A DNA stretch of 19,807 nucleotides from positions 1-19,807 of the forward strand of contig NZ_JBOHKS010000182.1 of NCBI RefSeq assembly GCF_050729195.1. The letters run 5' to 3'. A program made the position numbers and the translations under genes. Shown piece by piece: positions 6,899 through 12,956 of the stretch (the first letter of the stretch is position 1; every line of letters starts with the position of its first letter). The notes beneath the pieces are model-generated. The model worked only from the letters and a program-made list of their open reading frames with translations. It ran no database searches and was not told the origin of the DNA. Source of the DNA: Hypericibacter sp050729195. Lineage in GTDB: Bacteria > Pseudomonadota > Alphaproteobacteria > Dongiales > Dongiaceae.

Positions 6899-7651
6899 AT
6901 GCGCATTCTCGTCTTCCAACATATCGCCTGCGAGCATCCCGGCATCTTTCGCGAGTTCCTGCAGAGCGACGGCATCGCCTGGGACGCGATCGAACTCGAT
7001 GAGGGGCAACCCATCCCGGCCCTCGATCGCTATGACGCGCTCTGGGTCATGGGCGGGCCCATGGATGTGTGGCAAACCGACCAGCATCCGTGGCTGGTGG
7101 CTGAGAAGGCCGCCATCCGCCAGGCCGTGCTCGGCCGGCGCATGCCCTATCTGGGCCTCTGCCTGGGCCATCAGTTGCTGGCCGATGCGCTGGACGGCGA
7201 ATGCAAGCTCATGGCGAAGCCCGAGATCGGCGTGCTCGGCGTCGAGCTCACCAAGGAGGCCCATCGCGACGTGCTGTTCCGCGGGCTGCCGACCAAAGCC
7301 AAGGCGCTGCAATGGCATTCGGTCGAGGTGACCAAGTTGCCCTCGCAGGCGACGGTGCTGGCGCGCTCGCCCGATTGCGCGGTCGAGGCGATGCGGGTCG
7401 GCGAACGGGCCTGGGGCATCCAGTATCATGTCGAGATCACCGGCGAGACCGTGCCGCAATGGGGCTGCGTGCCTGAATATGCCAAGGCCCTGGCGGGCAG
7501 GCTCGGCGCCGACGCCCTGCCTCAGATCGAGGCCGCGGCCAAGCAGGAGCTGGCCTCGATGACGCTGGCGGCGCGCCGGCTCTATGACAATTTCCTCGGC
7601 GTCGCACGCGCTCACAAGGCCGCGCGCGGGTCGGGCCGCGCCGCGCAATAG
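6899..7651 (+). CDS. Class I glutamine amidotransferase domain protein (GMP synthase-like)
   Basis: A stand-alone class I glutamine amidotransferase of 250 residues, predicted to hydrolyse glutamine or a related gamma-glutamyl amide in the cytoplasm. The nucleophile elbow is GLCLGHQ with C88; H177 and E179 in QYHVE complete the triad; WVMGGPMDV near residue 50 is the oxyanion-side strand. The partner synthetase domain of a true GMP synthase is absent and no partner gene is adjacent, so the substrate is unknown. It starts at ATG 6899 with only a weak ribosome site. It converges on the EamA remnant, with three bases between the two stop codons. Confidence 0.88.
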   Translation: MRILVFQHIACEHPGIFREFLQSDGIAWDAIELDEGQPIPALDRYDALWVMGGPMDVWQTDQHPWLVAEKAAIRQAVLGRRMPYLGLCLGHQLLADALDGECKLMAKPEIGVLGVELTKEAHRDVLFRGLPTKAKALQWHSVEVTKLPSQATVLARSPDCAVEAMRVGERAWGIQYHVEITGETVPQWGCVPEYAKALAGRLGADALPQIEAAAKQELASMTLAARRLYDNFLGVARAHKAARGSGRAAQ

Positions 7652-7654
7652 CGC

Positions 7655-7775
7655 TCAGATCTCGCGGCGCAGGGCCACACCCGCAACGACGAGGCCGATG
7701 CCGAGCAGCTCCGTCAGGCTCGGCATCTGCTGCAGCACAATGAAGCCGATCAGGCTCGCCATCGCCGGCAGCACC
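7655..7775 (-). pseudogene. Truncated remnant of a second EamA/RhtA transporter gene (C-terminal end only)
   Basis: These 121 bases align without any gap to the last 121 bases of the intact transporter gene (8481-8601), with roughly 17 differences by eye (about 86% identity). Read on the minus strand they still encode a C-terminus and stop (LPAMASLIGF..., ending AGVALRREI versus AGVALRRES). Similarity stops abruptly at 7775, with no start codon or upstream transporter sequence. The remnant is too diverged for a fresh duplication and appears to be what is left of a paralogue, separated from the intact copy by the secreted-protein gene. Confidence 0.85.
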
Positions 7776-7788
7776 CAGCCTCGGGCAA

Positions 7789-7817
7789 TGGCCACTCCAG
7801 CGGTGCATATCTATATT
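7789..7817 (+). promoter_or_regulatory. Possible promoter of the secreted-protein gene
   Basis: TATATT (7812-7817) as -10 is preceded at 17 bp by TGGCCA (7789-7794, four of six -35 matches). It lies 33 bp before the ATG of the secreted-protein gene in a locally AT-rich stretch that begins just beyond the transporter remnant. Confidence 0.4.
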
Positions 7818-7849
7818 CTTCGCGACGAAGCAACCGAAGGGAGGCGGTG

Positions 7850-8356
7850 ATGGTCGGGAAATGTGCGTTTGCAGCAATTGTCGCGGCGGGTTGGCTGGTG
7901 ACAAGCACGGTGTCCTTCGCGGACGAGGCTGCCAAGGCCGATGCGCCCGAGGAATTTGACTTCGTCCAGACGGCGACTTCGGGGAACTTCAAGGACGGCC
8001 TCCTGACGCTCAATGGGATCGGCAAGACGACGACCTTTTTTGGCGAGCGGCCCAACCGCGACATCGGCGAAATACCGTACGACGAGTTCGTAAAGTCTTG
8101 GGATGCCGCGAAGGAGAGTTTTGCCGCCGATCCGCCCAATGCCAGCCTCGTCACCCACAATAGCGGGCAGGCCGGCATCGCCATCGTCGAGCTAAGCGAA
8201 CCCGCGCTCGCGGGAAACGCGATCAGCTACCATGCCAAACTTCTCGGCGGAGATCTGCCGGAAAGCATCGGGCCGGCGTCGCTGTTCATTGATCCGGGCT
8301 TCATCGCCGCTGCATTATTCAAGTTCCATCAGCACAAACAAAATCCCCCAAACTGA
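7850..8356 (+). CDS. Secreted (periplasmic) protein of unknown function
   Basis: A 168-residue protein with a clear signal peptide: Lys near the N-terminus, a hydrophobic stretch AFAAIVAAGWLV, and likely cleavage after SFA (about residue 24). The mature part begins with an acidic segment and contains VQTATSGNFKDGLLTLNGIG, TTTFFGERPNRDIGEI, an F-x2-W segment, SFAADPPNASLV and ASLFIDPG. I recall this pattern (a short 'x-LTLxGVxxTTLFFxxRPxR' protein ending near SLFID) as a conserved secreted family without a known function; that is memory, not a search. The ATG at 7850 has AAGGGAGG five bases upstream. Base composition is less GC-rich than its neighbours, and it sits between a transporter remnant and the intact transporter, so lateral acquisition is plausible. 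Confidence 0.8.
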   Translation: MVGKCAFAAIVAAGWLVTSTVSFADEAAKADAPEEFDFVQTATSGNFKDGLLTLNGIGKTTTFFGERPNRDIGEIPYDEFVKSWDAAKESFAADPPNASLVTHNSGQAGIAIVELSEPALAGNAISYHAKLLGGDLPESIGPASLFIDPGFIAAALFKFHQHKQNPPN

Positions 8357-8380
8357 CGGAAGTCTCGCGCCAATCCTGAT

Positions 8381-8395
8381 CGGGGTGAATCCCCG
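8381..8395 (+). terminator. Small hairpin after the secreted-protein gene
   Basis: CGGGG-TGAAT-CCCCG, a perfect 5-bp stem, starts 25 bp after the stop. It has no T-run, so this is only a weak terminator candidate. The remaining bases to 8480 show nothing else clear. Confidence 0.3.
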
Positions 8396-8480
8396 GCCTG
8401 GCGGTAACCGGCGCCACCATCATGGCCGCGGCCAGCGCGCGGATCGGGACGCGTCGCGCAGTAACGCAGGCGCGACCCGC

Positions 8481-9374
8481 TCAGCTTTCGCGGCGCAGGG
8501 CCACGCCCGCCGCCACAAGACCGATGCCGAACAGCTCGGCCAGGCTCGGTATCTGCCGTAGCACGACGAACCCGATCAGGCTCGCCATCGCCGGCAGCAC
8601 CGAGAGCAGCAGCGCGAAATGCGCGCGGGACAATCGCGCCATGGCGAGCTGGTCGCAGATATAGGGCACCACCGACGAGGCGATGCCGACGCCAGCACCC
8701 GCCAGCAGCAGCAACGGATCGCCGAAGGCGGGCCAGGCGGCACCGATCCCGAAGGGCGTGATGACGACGAGGGCCACGCCCATCGCCGCCCCCAGCCGCT
8801 CGATGCCGGCGGCACCGCCGGAGGCCGCGATGCGATGGCCCAGCAGGATATAGAGCAGGAACAGCCCCGCATTGGCGAAGGCGAAGAGATAGCCCAGCGG
8901 CTCGCCCGCCAACCGGATGTCGGTCAGGATCGCGACGCCGGCGACCGCGAGGCCCAGGGCCAGGAGATTGCGCGCGGTTCGCATGCCGATGGCAGCGAGC
9001 GCGATCGGGCCGATGAACTCGATGGCGCCGACCGTGCCCAAGGGCAGCCGATCGATCGCCAGATAGAAGAAACCGTTCATCGCCGCCAGCACGAGACCCA
9101 GCGCCAGCACGGTCAGGCGCTGGGCCCGCGTGGCCCGGAACCAGAAACGCCAGGCGCGGCGCGACAGGCCGAAGATAACGGCCGCGGTCGCGACGCGCAG
9201 CCAGGCCACGCCCAGCACTTCGATCCTCGCGAACAGCAGAACCGCGAAGGACGGCCCCAGATAATGGAAGACCGCGCTGACCATGAAATAGCCCAGCGGC
9301 GGGACGCGCCCGGCGAGCGCGCCGATCAGGGCTGGCGATGCAGGCTGGGTCTCCGGTGATGGCGAAGAATCCAT
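8481..9374 (-). CDS. EamA/DMT-family transporter, RhtA-like amino-acid exporter
   Basis: A 297-residue inner-membrane protein with about ten hydrophobic segments and two EamA halves. RLPLGTVGAIEFIGPIALAA at the end of the first half resembles RhtA, the threonine/homoserine exporter; the second half holds SSVVPYICDQLAMARL and the end LPAMASLIGFVVL. ATG 9374 is preferred over GTG 9380 because AGGG lies just upstream at short spacing. A divergent Lrp/AsnC regulator starts 71 bp away, a common arrangement for amino-acid exporters and their sensors, so export of an amino acid under Lrp-type control is likely; the substrate is not readable from the sequence. A diverged copy of its 3' end survives at 7655-7775. 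Confidence 0.9.
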   Translation of the reverse strand: MDSSPSPETQPASPALIGALAGRVPPLGYFMVSAVFHYLGPSFAVLLFARIEVLGVAWLRVATAAVIFGLSRRAWRFWFRATRAQRLTVLALGLVLAAMNGFFYLAIDRLPLGTVGAIEFIGPIALAAIGMRTARNLLALGLAVAGVAILTDIRLAGEPLGYLFAFANAGLFLLYILLGHRIAASGGAAGIERLGAAMGVALVVITPFGIGAAWPAFGDPLLLLAGAGVGIASSVVPYICDQLAMARLSRAHFALLLSVLPAMASLIGFVVLRQIPSLAELFGIGLVAAGVALRRES

Positions 9375-9421
9375 GACCACCCTATGATCGGGCGGCGGAT
9401 GCAGGTTCTTCCATATCGAGG

Positions 9422-9445
9422 CGAAAGAATTTTGGAGATTCTTCG
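9422..9445. promoter_or_regulatory. Dyad in the exporter-Lrp intergenic region, candidate operator
   Basis: CGAA-A-GAAT (9422-9430) and ATTCTTCG (9438-9445) form a near-perfect inverted repeat with one bulged base. The GGAG ribosome site of the Lrp-type gene lies in the loop, and the repeat ends at the base before its ATG. It could be the regulator's own operator or an RNA hairpin at the translation start. Confidence 0.4.
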
Positions 9446-9940
9446 ATGAAATCGAAAGCGAAGCGGCCGGTCGGCCTTCAAATGTCGAAATTGCTGCAGG
9501 ATCCCCGCAATCTCGATCTGCTCCGTCACTTGCGCGCGGATCCGCGCATGGCGATCTCGGCGCTCGCGCGCAAGGTGAAGATGTCAGCGCCGGCGGTGAA
9601 GGAACGCGTCCAGCGCCTCGAAGAGGCCGGCATCATCCTGGGCTATCGCCTCGAGCTCGATCCGGCCGCCCTCGGACTGCCGATCGCAGCGATCATCCGC
9701 ATCCGTCCGATGCCCGGCCAATTGCCCAAGATCGCGAAGCTCGCCCAGTCGCTGCCGCAGGTGACCGAATGTCATCGCATCACCGGCGAGGATTGTTTCC
9801 TGATGAAGATCCATCTGGAATCGCTCGACGCGCTTGATCCCCTGCTCGACCGCTTCCTCGTCTTCGGCCAGACCACGACCTCGATCATCCAGTCGAGCCC
9901 CGTTCCCTCGCGCACGCCACCGCTGCCCGACGAACGTTGA
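9446..9940 (+). CDS. Lrp/AsnC-family transcriptional regulator
   Basis: A 164-residue feast/famine-type regulator. Residues 20-65 are the winged helix-turn-helix (LDLLRHLRADPRMAISALAR, then MSAPAVKERVQRLEEAGII), and residues 75-148 are the amino-acid-sensing RAM domain with the signature TECHRITGEDCFLMKIH. The ATG at 9446 has GGAG eight bases upstream. It is divergent from the EamA/RhtA-like exporter and most likely controls it, by analogy with LysM/BkdR-type and exporter-linked Lrp proteins. The ligand is unknown. Length and domain order are normal for the family. Confidence 0.93.
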   Translation: MKSKAKRPVGLQMSKLLQDPRNLDLLRHLRADPRMAISALARKVKMSAPAVKERVQRLEEAGIILGYRLELDPAALGLPIAAIIRIRPMPGQLPKIAKLAQSLPQVTECHRITGEDCFLMKIHLESLDALDPLLDRFLVFGQTTTSIIQSSPVPSRTPPLPDER

Positions 9941-9977
9941 CAGCCGAAGAGTCGGCGCAAGGATGTTGGAAGTGTTT

Positions 9978-10184
9978 CGGTCCCGCCCGCGTGAGTTAAG
10001 GTCCGAGGAGAGAGGCGCTCGAACGTTTGTCACGCGGGCGGAAACCGGCAGGCCCTAGTCGTCGCGAGGGCCCGAACCGCCGGTCGACTGCTGGGCAAAC
10101 AAGGGGAGAGCCAAGTTTCGCCCAACCGGTCCCGCGACCGGCGGATCCCGATGGAAGTCCTTGCCGGGTCCGAGCCCGGGGATC
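9978..10184. ncRNA. Candidate structured RNA: cluster of nested inverted repeats (strand unknown)
   Basis: Five helices can be drawn. H1: CCGCCCGCGTGA (9983-9994) pairs perfectly with 10030-10041, extended by CGGT/ACCG (9978-9981, 10044-10047). H2: GGCCCT/AGGGCC (10051-10056, 10067-10072). H3: CCGCCGGTCG (10077-10086) with 10135-10144, enclosing H4, TGGGCAAAC with GTTT-C-GCCCA (10092-10124). H5: GATCCC/GGGATC (10144-10149, 10179-10184), compatible except at shared end bases with CCGGG/CCCGG (10164-10168, 10175-10179). No good ORF covers it. I tried to match RNase P, tmRNA, SRP, 6S and cobalamin riboswitch hallmarks and found none. High GC raises the chance of random helices, but a perfect 12-bp and a perfect 10-bp stem back to back are notable. 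Confidence 0.45.
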
Positions 10185-10198
10185 AGGCGTCTAGTCCG

Positions 10199-10453
10199 TC
10201 AGAGCAGGCCCCCGCCCGCCCTGGATCCCCAAACCTCGTTCCGGCCATCCCACCCACCGAAATTCCGATCCTGCTGGCTCGTGACCGAGGCTGTTCGGAG
10301 CGTCACGCTGTCATGTCCGCCACGTTCCGAACCGGTCGCGATGCCAATCCCTGCCAGCACCAGAAGCACCAAAAATATCAAAGACTTGAAGATGAACCTG
10401 GCGCGCTGCGTGAGGGCCGTCATAGCGGTGGATAAGATGCAATTAAGAACCAT
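10199..10453 (-). CDS. Possible small membrane protein, 84 residues (doubtful)
   Basis: A short ORF with one convincing membrane segment, FIFKSLIFLVLLVLAGIGIA (about residues 20-39), preceded by a basic stretch (TQRARF), giving a cytoplasmic N-terminus. The remainder is polar and unremarkable. ATG 10453 lacks a ribosome site; an internal ATG at 10423 (MTALTQRARF) gives a 74-residue form and leaves about 30 bases of leader after the predicted promoter. In its favour are a TTGACA promoter and a Fur-like palindrome placed correctly upstream. Against it are the weak ribosome site and a C-terminus that looks non-coding. I do not recognise it. Confidence 0.4.
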   Translation of the reverse strand: MVLNCILSTAMTALTQRARFIFKSLIFLVLLVLAGIGIATGSERGGHDSVTLRTASVTSQQDRNFGGWDGRNEVWGSRAGGGLL

Positions 10454-10462
10454 TCGCAGACA

Positions 10463-10491
10463 TGTTTAAGGCCCTGGCAGAGGCCTGTCAA
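10463..10491 (-). promoter_or_regulatory. Sigma-70-type promoter facing left
   Basis: Read on the minus strand: a perfect -35 TTGACA (10491-10486), a 17-bp spacer, and -10 TAAACA (10468-10463). Transcription would start near 10456 and run into the small membrane ORF and then the inverted-repeat cluster. The ATTCGCA half-site at 10452-10458 would overlap the transcription start. Confidence 0.5.
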
Positions 10492-10499
10492 GCGTTGTC

Positions 10500-10512
10500 G
10501 CGAATGATTCGC
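10500..10512. promoter_or_regulatory. Fur-like palindrome
   Basis: GCGAAT-G-ATTCGC is a perfect 6-1-6 inverted repeat nine bases upstream of a TTGACA -35 element. Its right half, ATTCGCA, recurs at 10452-10458. The x-x-x-AAT-N-ATT-x-x-x layout is that of the Fur family 7-1-7 operator. A related, longer palindrome stands at 17575-17589. Confidence 0.45.
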
Positions 10513-10531
10513 AAAAAGACGGAGGGAGGAA

Positions 10532-10921
10532 CTAGCGGGGCTTTTTTTCGGCCGCGAGGAAGCGCGCGAGGTCGACCACGGCCCGCTGATGGCGCCCGCG
10601 CATGACGACGCGATCGCCCTGGCGCGCCTCGACCTGGAAATCCACGCGCCGGCCCTGGACCGCGGTCACCTCGGCCGTCGCCTCGATCGGCTGCCCCAGG
10701 GGCGCCGCCGCCAGATGCTCGATATCGACCTTGGTGCCGACACTGACCTCACCGGCCTCGTAGCAGTCGAGGATCGCGCGATGGCTCGCATCCTCGAGGA
10801 AACCGATCAAGGCCGGCGTCGAGACCACATGCACGCCCGCATTGCCGATCGCCGAGGCCGTGTGCGAGGGGCTCGGCTCGATGCGATAGACCCCGCGCGC
10901 GCCGATCGCGATCGGCTTCAT
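10532..10921 (-). CDS. FlK-type acyl-CoA thioesterase
   Basis: A 129-residue hot-dog-fold thioesterase like FlK, the fluoroacetyl-CoA thioesterase. The three FlK catalytic residues align with a constant offset of seven: T35 in STPALIGFLEDA, E43 in the same helix, and H69 in VDIEHL (FlK T42, E50, H76). VGTKVDIEHLAAAPLG and GRRVDFQVEARQGD are also typical. Most bacterial homologues do not act on fluoroacetyl-CoA, so the substrate here is an unspecified acyl-CoA. Its ATG overlaps the stop of the upstream ureohydrolase gene by four bases, showing translational coupling on the same mRNA. No terminator is obvious after its stop. Confidence 0.88.
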   Translation of the reverse strand: MKPIAIGARGVYRIEPSPSHTASAIGNAGVHVVSTPALIGFLEDASHRAILDCYEAGEVSVGTKVDIEHLAAAPLGQPIEATAEVTAVQGRRVDFQVEARQGDRVVMRGRHQRAVVDLARFLAAEKKPR

Positions 10922-11892
10922 GCGGAGATGCGGCGCTCATAGCGCGCCTGGAAGATGAAGCCCAGGAAGTTCATCAGGATCTGCGCCGCGAGGAAGCAGG
11001 TGATGCCGCTCTGGTCGTAATGCGGCGCGACCTCGACCAGGTCGATGCCGGCCACATCGCCCTGGCGCGCCAGTCCCTGCAGGATCTCCAGCACTTCGTA
11101 ATAGAGGAAGCCGCCATGGCTCGGCGTGCCGGTGCCCGGTGCTATCGAGGGATCGAAGCCGTCGATATCGATGGTGACGTAATAGCGCTTGCCGGCGGGA
11201 ATCTTCGCAAGCGTTCCCGCCGTGCCGAGGCGGCGCACGTCGCGCACCGACAGGATCGCGGATCCCGCCTGGCGCGCCGCCTCGTAATCCTCGCGGTTCG
11301 AGGACGAGACATTGCGGATGCCGAGCTGCGTCATGCCCTCGACATGCGACATCTCCGACGCGCGGCGCAGCGGATTGCCATGGCCGTAGCGCACGCCATG
11401 CCGCTCGTCGACGAAATCGAGATGAGCATCGAAATGGACGATATGAACGGGCTTCTCGTCGGAGAAGGCCGCGATCACGGGCGCATGGATCGCATGATCG
11501 CCGCCGAGGCAGAGCGGCATCGCGCCCGCCTTCAGGATCTGGCGCACGGCCGCCTCGGTGTTGCGATGGCAGGCCATGGTGTCGGTATGGACCATGTCCA
11601 CGTCGCCAGCATCGACCATGCGGACCTTCTCGGTCGGCAGATAGACCACGTCATCCTCGTGGTCGTAGGCGCCCGCATGGCCGAAACAAAACAAGGTCGA
11701 TGCCTCGCGAATGCCACGGGGCCCGAAGCGCGCCCCGGCGCGATACTGCGTCCCCATGTCGAACGGCACCCCCAGCACCGCCACGTCCGCATCGATCTTC
11801 CCGAGATCGGTGCAGATCGGCTGCTTGGCGAAGGTGCAGTGCCCGACGAAGGGCAAATTGAGTCGGCCGGTCTCATAGCCATGCTGGGCCAT
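10918..11892 (-). CDS. Agmatinase/ureohydrolase family protein
   Basis: A 324-residue manganese ureohydrolase of the arginase-agmatinase fold, releasing urea from a guanidino compound. Metal ligands are visible in CLGGDHAI (H133), HFDAHLDF (D155, H157, D159) and TIDIDGFDP (D242, D244). Length and the PSIAPGTGTPSHGG segment fit agmatinase or guanidinobutyrase better than arginase; the exact substrate cannot be fixed from motifs. The ATG at 11892 has AGGAG about eleven bases upstream. The next gene, an FlK-type thioesterase, overlaps it by four bases, an unusual pairing suggesting breakdown of a guanidino or polyamine compound that passes through a CoA thioester. Confidence 0.9.
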   Translation of the reverse strand: MAQHGYETGRLNLPFVGHCTFAKQPICTDLGKIDADVAVLGVPFDMGTQYRAGARFGPRGIREASTLFCFGHAGAYDHEDDVVYLPTEKVRMVDAGDVDMVHTDTMACHRNTEAAVRQILKAGAMPLCLGGDHAIHAPVIAAFSDEKPVHIVHFDAHLDFVDERHGVRYGHGNPLRRASEMSHVEGMTQLGIRNVSSSNREDYEAARQAGSAILSVRDVRRLGTAGTLAKIPAGKRYYVTIDIDGFDPSIAPGTGTPSHGGFLYYEVLEILQGLARQGDVAGIDLVEVAPHYDQSGITCFLAAQILMNFLGFIFQARYERRISA

Positions 11893-12103
11893 CGGATCTC
11901 ACGCTCCTGGTCGCGTCGACGATGCGCACGGGGTTCAGGACCGGGCGCTGGCGGCGCCTACGGTAGAACGCCGCCGGAGCAGCGCCAAGCCGCCTTTGCG
12001 CCATATTCGCGCGCTAACGTCGCGCGGTCGCTTTTGCCGCGTCCCTGCGCCGCTTAGCGATTTGCTTTCACCTTCTCAACATGGAGTTCGAGCGATTCGG
12101 CCG
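11893..12103. other. Divergent region between the ureohydrolase and trehalose operons
   Basis: About 210 bp, GC-rich, holding promoters for both directions by position. I see no convincing -35/-10 pair. A small GC inverted repeat, CGCGCG...CGCGCG (near 12008-12026), is the only structure noticed. Confidence 0.35.
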
Positions 12104-12925
12104 ATGCAACAGGCTTTGCCGCCCTTGGAATTGCAGCCCGGTTCGCCGGCGATGCGCTTGAATCGCCTGGAGCCGGACGATCTCCGCCGCCGCCTGGCGC
12201 TGTTCCTCGATATCGACGGGACCCTGATCGATCTCGCCGCAACCCCGCATTCGGTCACCATCCCCGACATGCTGCCCGCCGTGCTGCGGACGCTCGAGCT
12301 GCAGCTCGACGGCGCGCTGGCGCTCGTCACGGGCCGCAGCCTCACCGACGTCGATCGCCTGTTCTCGACGCATCGCTTCACCGTGGGCGCGCAGCATGGC
12401 GGCGAGATGCGGGGGCCCGCGCGCCAGCCGCGCCAGGAAATGATGTTCGTGGCGGCACTCAACCGGCTGCGGCCGCGGCTGGAGACGATCCTGCCCAGCT
12501 GGAAGGGATTGCTGCTCGAGGACAAGGGCCGCTCGATCGCGATCCACTACCGGCAGAACCCGGGCGTCGCCTACGAGCTCAAGACCACGCTGCAGCGGCT
12601 CCTCTCGCTCGAGGCAGAAGCCCTGGAACTGCTGGAAGGCAAATGCGTTTTTGAGATCAAACCGAAGAACTTCGACAAGGGTGACGTGGTGCGGGCGCTG
12701 ATGCTGGTGGCTCCGTTCAAAGGTCGAGTGCCGATTTTCATCGGCGACGACGAGACCGACCGCGCCGGCATGGTGGCGTCGCGCGCCCATGCGGGCTGCG
12801 CCATCCGCGTGGGCGACAAGCGCGACCTTCTGGCCGATGGCTTCCTGCCCTCGCCGGCCGCGACACGGGCTTGGCTGCGCGAGCTTTCCATCCGATTCGA
12901 TCGCGGCGTGAATGCCGCGCAGTGA
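12104..12925 (+). CDS. otsB: Trehalose-6-phosphate phosphatase OtsB
   Basis: A 273-residue HAD-superfamily phosphatase that removes phosphate from trehalose-6-phosphate. Motif I is LFLDIDGT (nucleophile D36, acid D38), motif II includes LVTGRS, the motif III lysine is K192 in NFDKGD, and motif IV is IGDDETD (D215, D216). An ATG at 12104 is chosen: upstream in-frame sequence to 11996 looks non-coding, although the ribosome site at 12104 is weak and ATG 12152 remains possible. It is the first gene of otsB-GH15-otsA and thus encodes the second enzymatic step of trehalose synthesis. The spacer to the GH15 gene is 24 bp. Confidence 0.93.
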   Translation: MQQALPPLELQPGSPAMRLNRLEPDDLRRRLALFLDIDGTLIDLAATPHSVTIPDMLPAVLRTLELQLDGALALVTGRSLTDVDRLFSTHRFTVGAQHGGEMRGPARQPRQEMMFVAALNRLRPRLETILPSWKGLLLEDKGRSIAIHYRQNPGVAYELKTTLQRLLSLEAEALELLEGKCVFEIKPKNFDKGDVVRALMLVAPFKGRVPIFIGDDETDRAGMVASRAHAGCAIRVGDKRDLLADGFLPSPAATRAWLRELSIRFDRGVNAAQ

Positions 12926-12934
12926 GATTTTCTC

Positions 12935-12956
12935 CATGAAATTTGCTTCATGAAAT
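12935..12956 (+). promoter_or_regulatory. Five-codon mini-ORF and hairpin at the GH15 start
   Basis: ATG at 12936 opens a mini-ORF reading MKFAS and stopping with TGA at 12951-12953, overlapping the GH15 ATG (12950-12952) as ATGA. CATGAA (12935-12940) and TTCATG (12947-12952) are inverted repeats, and CATGAAAT recurs at 12935 and 12949. The GH15 gene has no clear ribosome site of its own, so the mini-ORF or hairpin may set its translation. Confidence 0.4.

Noticed and set aside
9978..10184. RNase P RNA, tmRNA, SRP RNA, 6S RNA or cobalamin riboswitch
   Set aside because: None of their hallmark segments (such as GAGGAAAGUCC, a CCA-ending acceptor, or the GGAAG SRP loop) could be found; left as an unnamed candidate.
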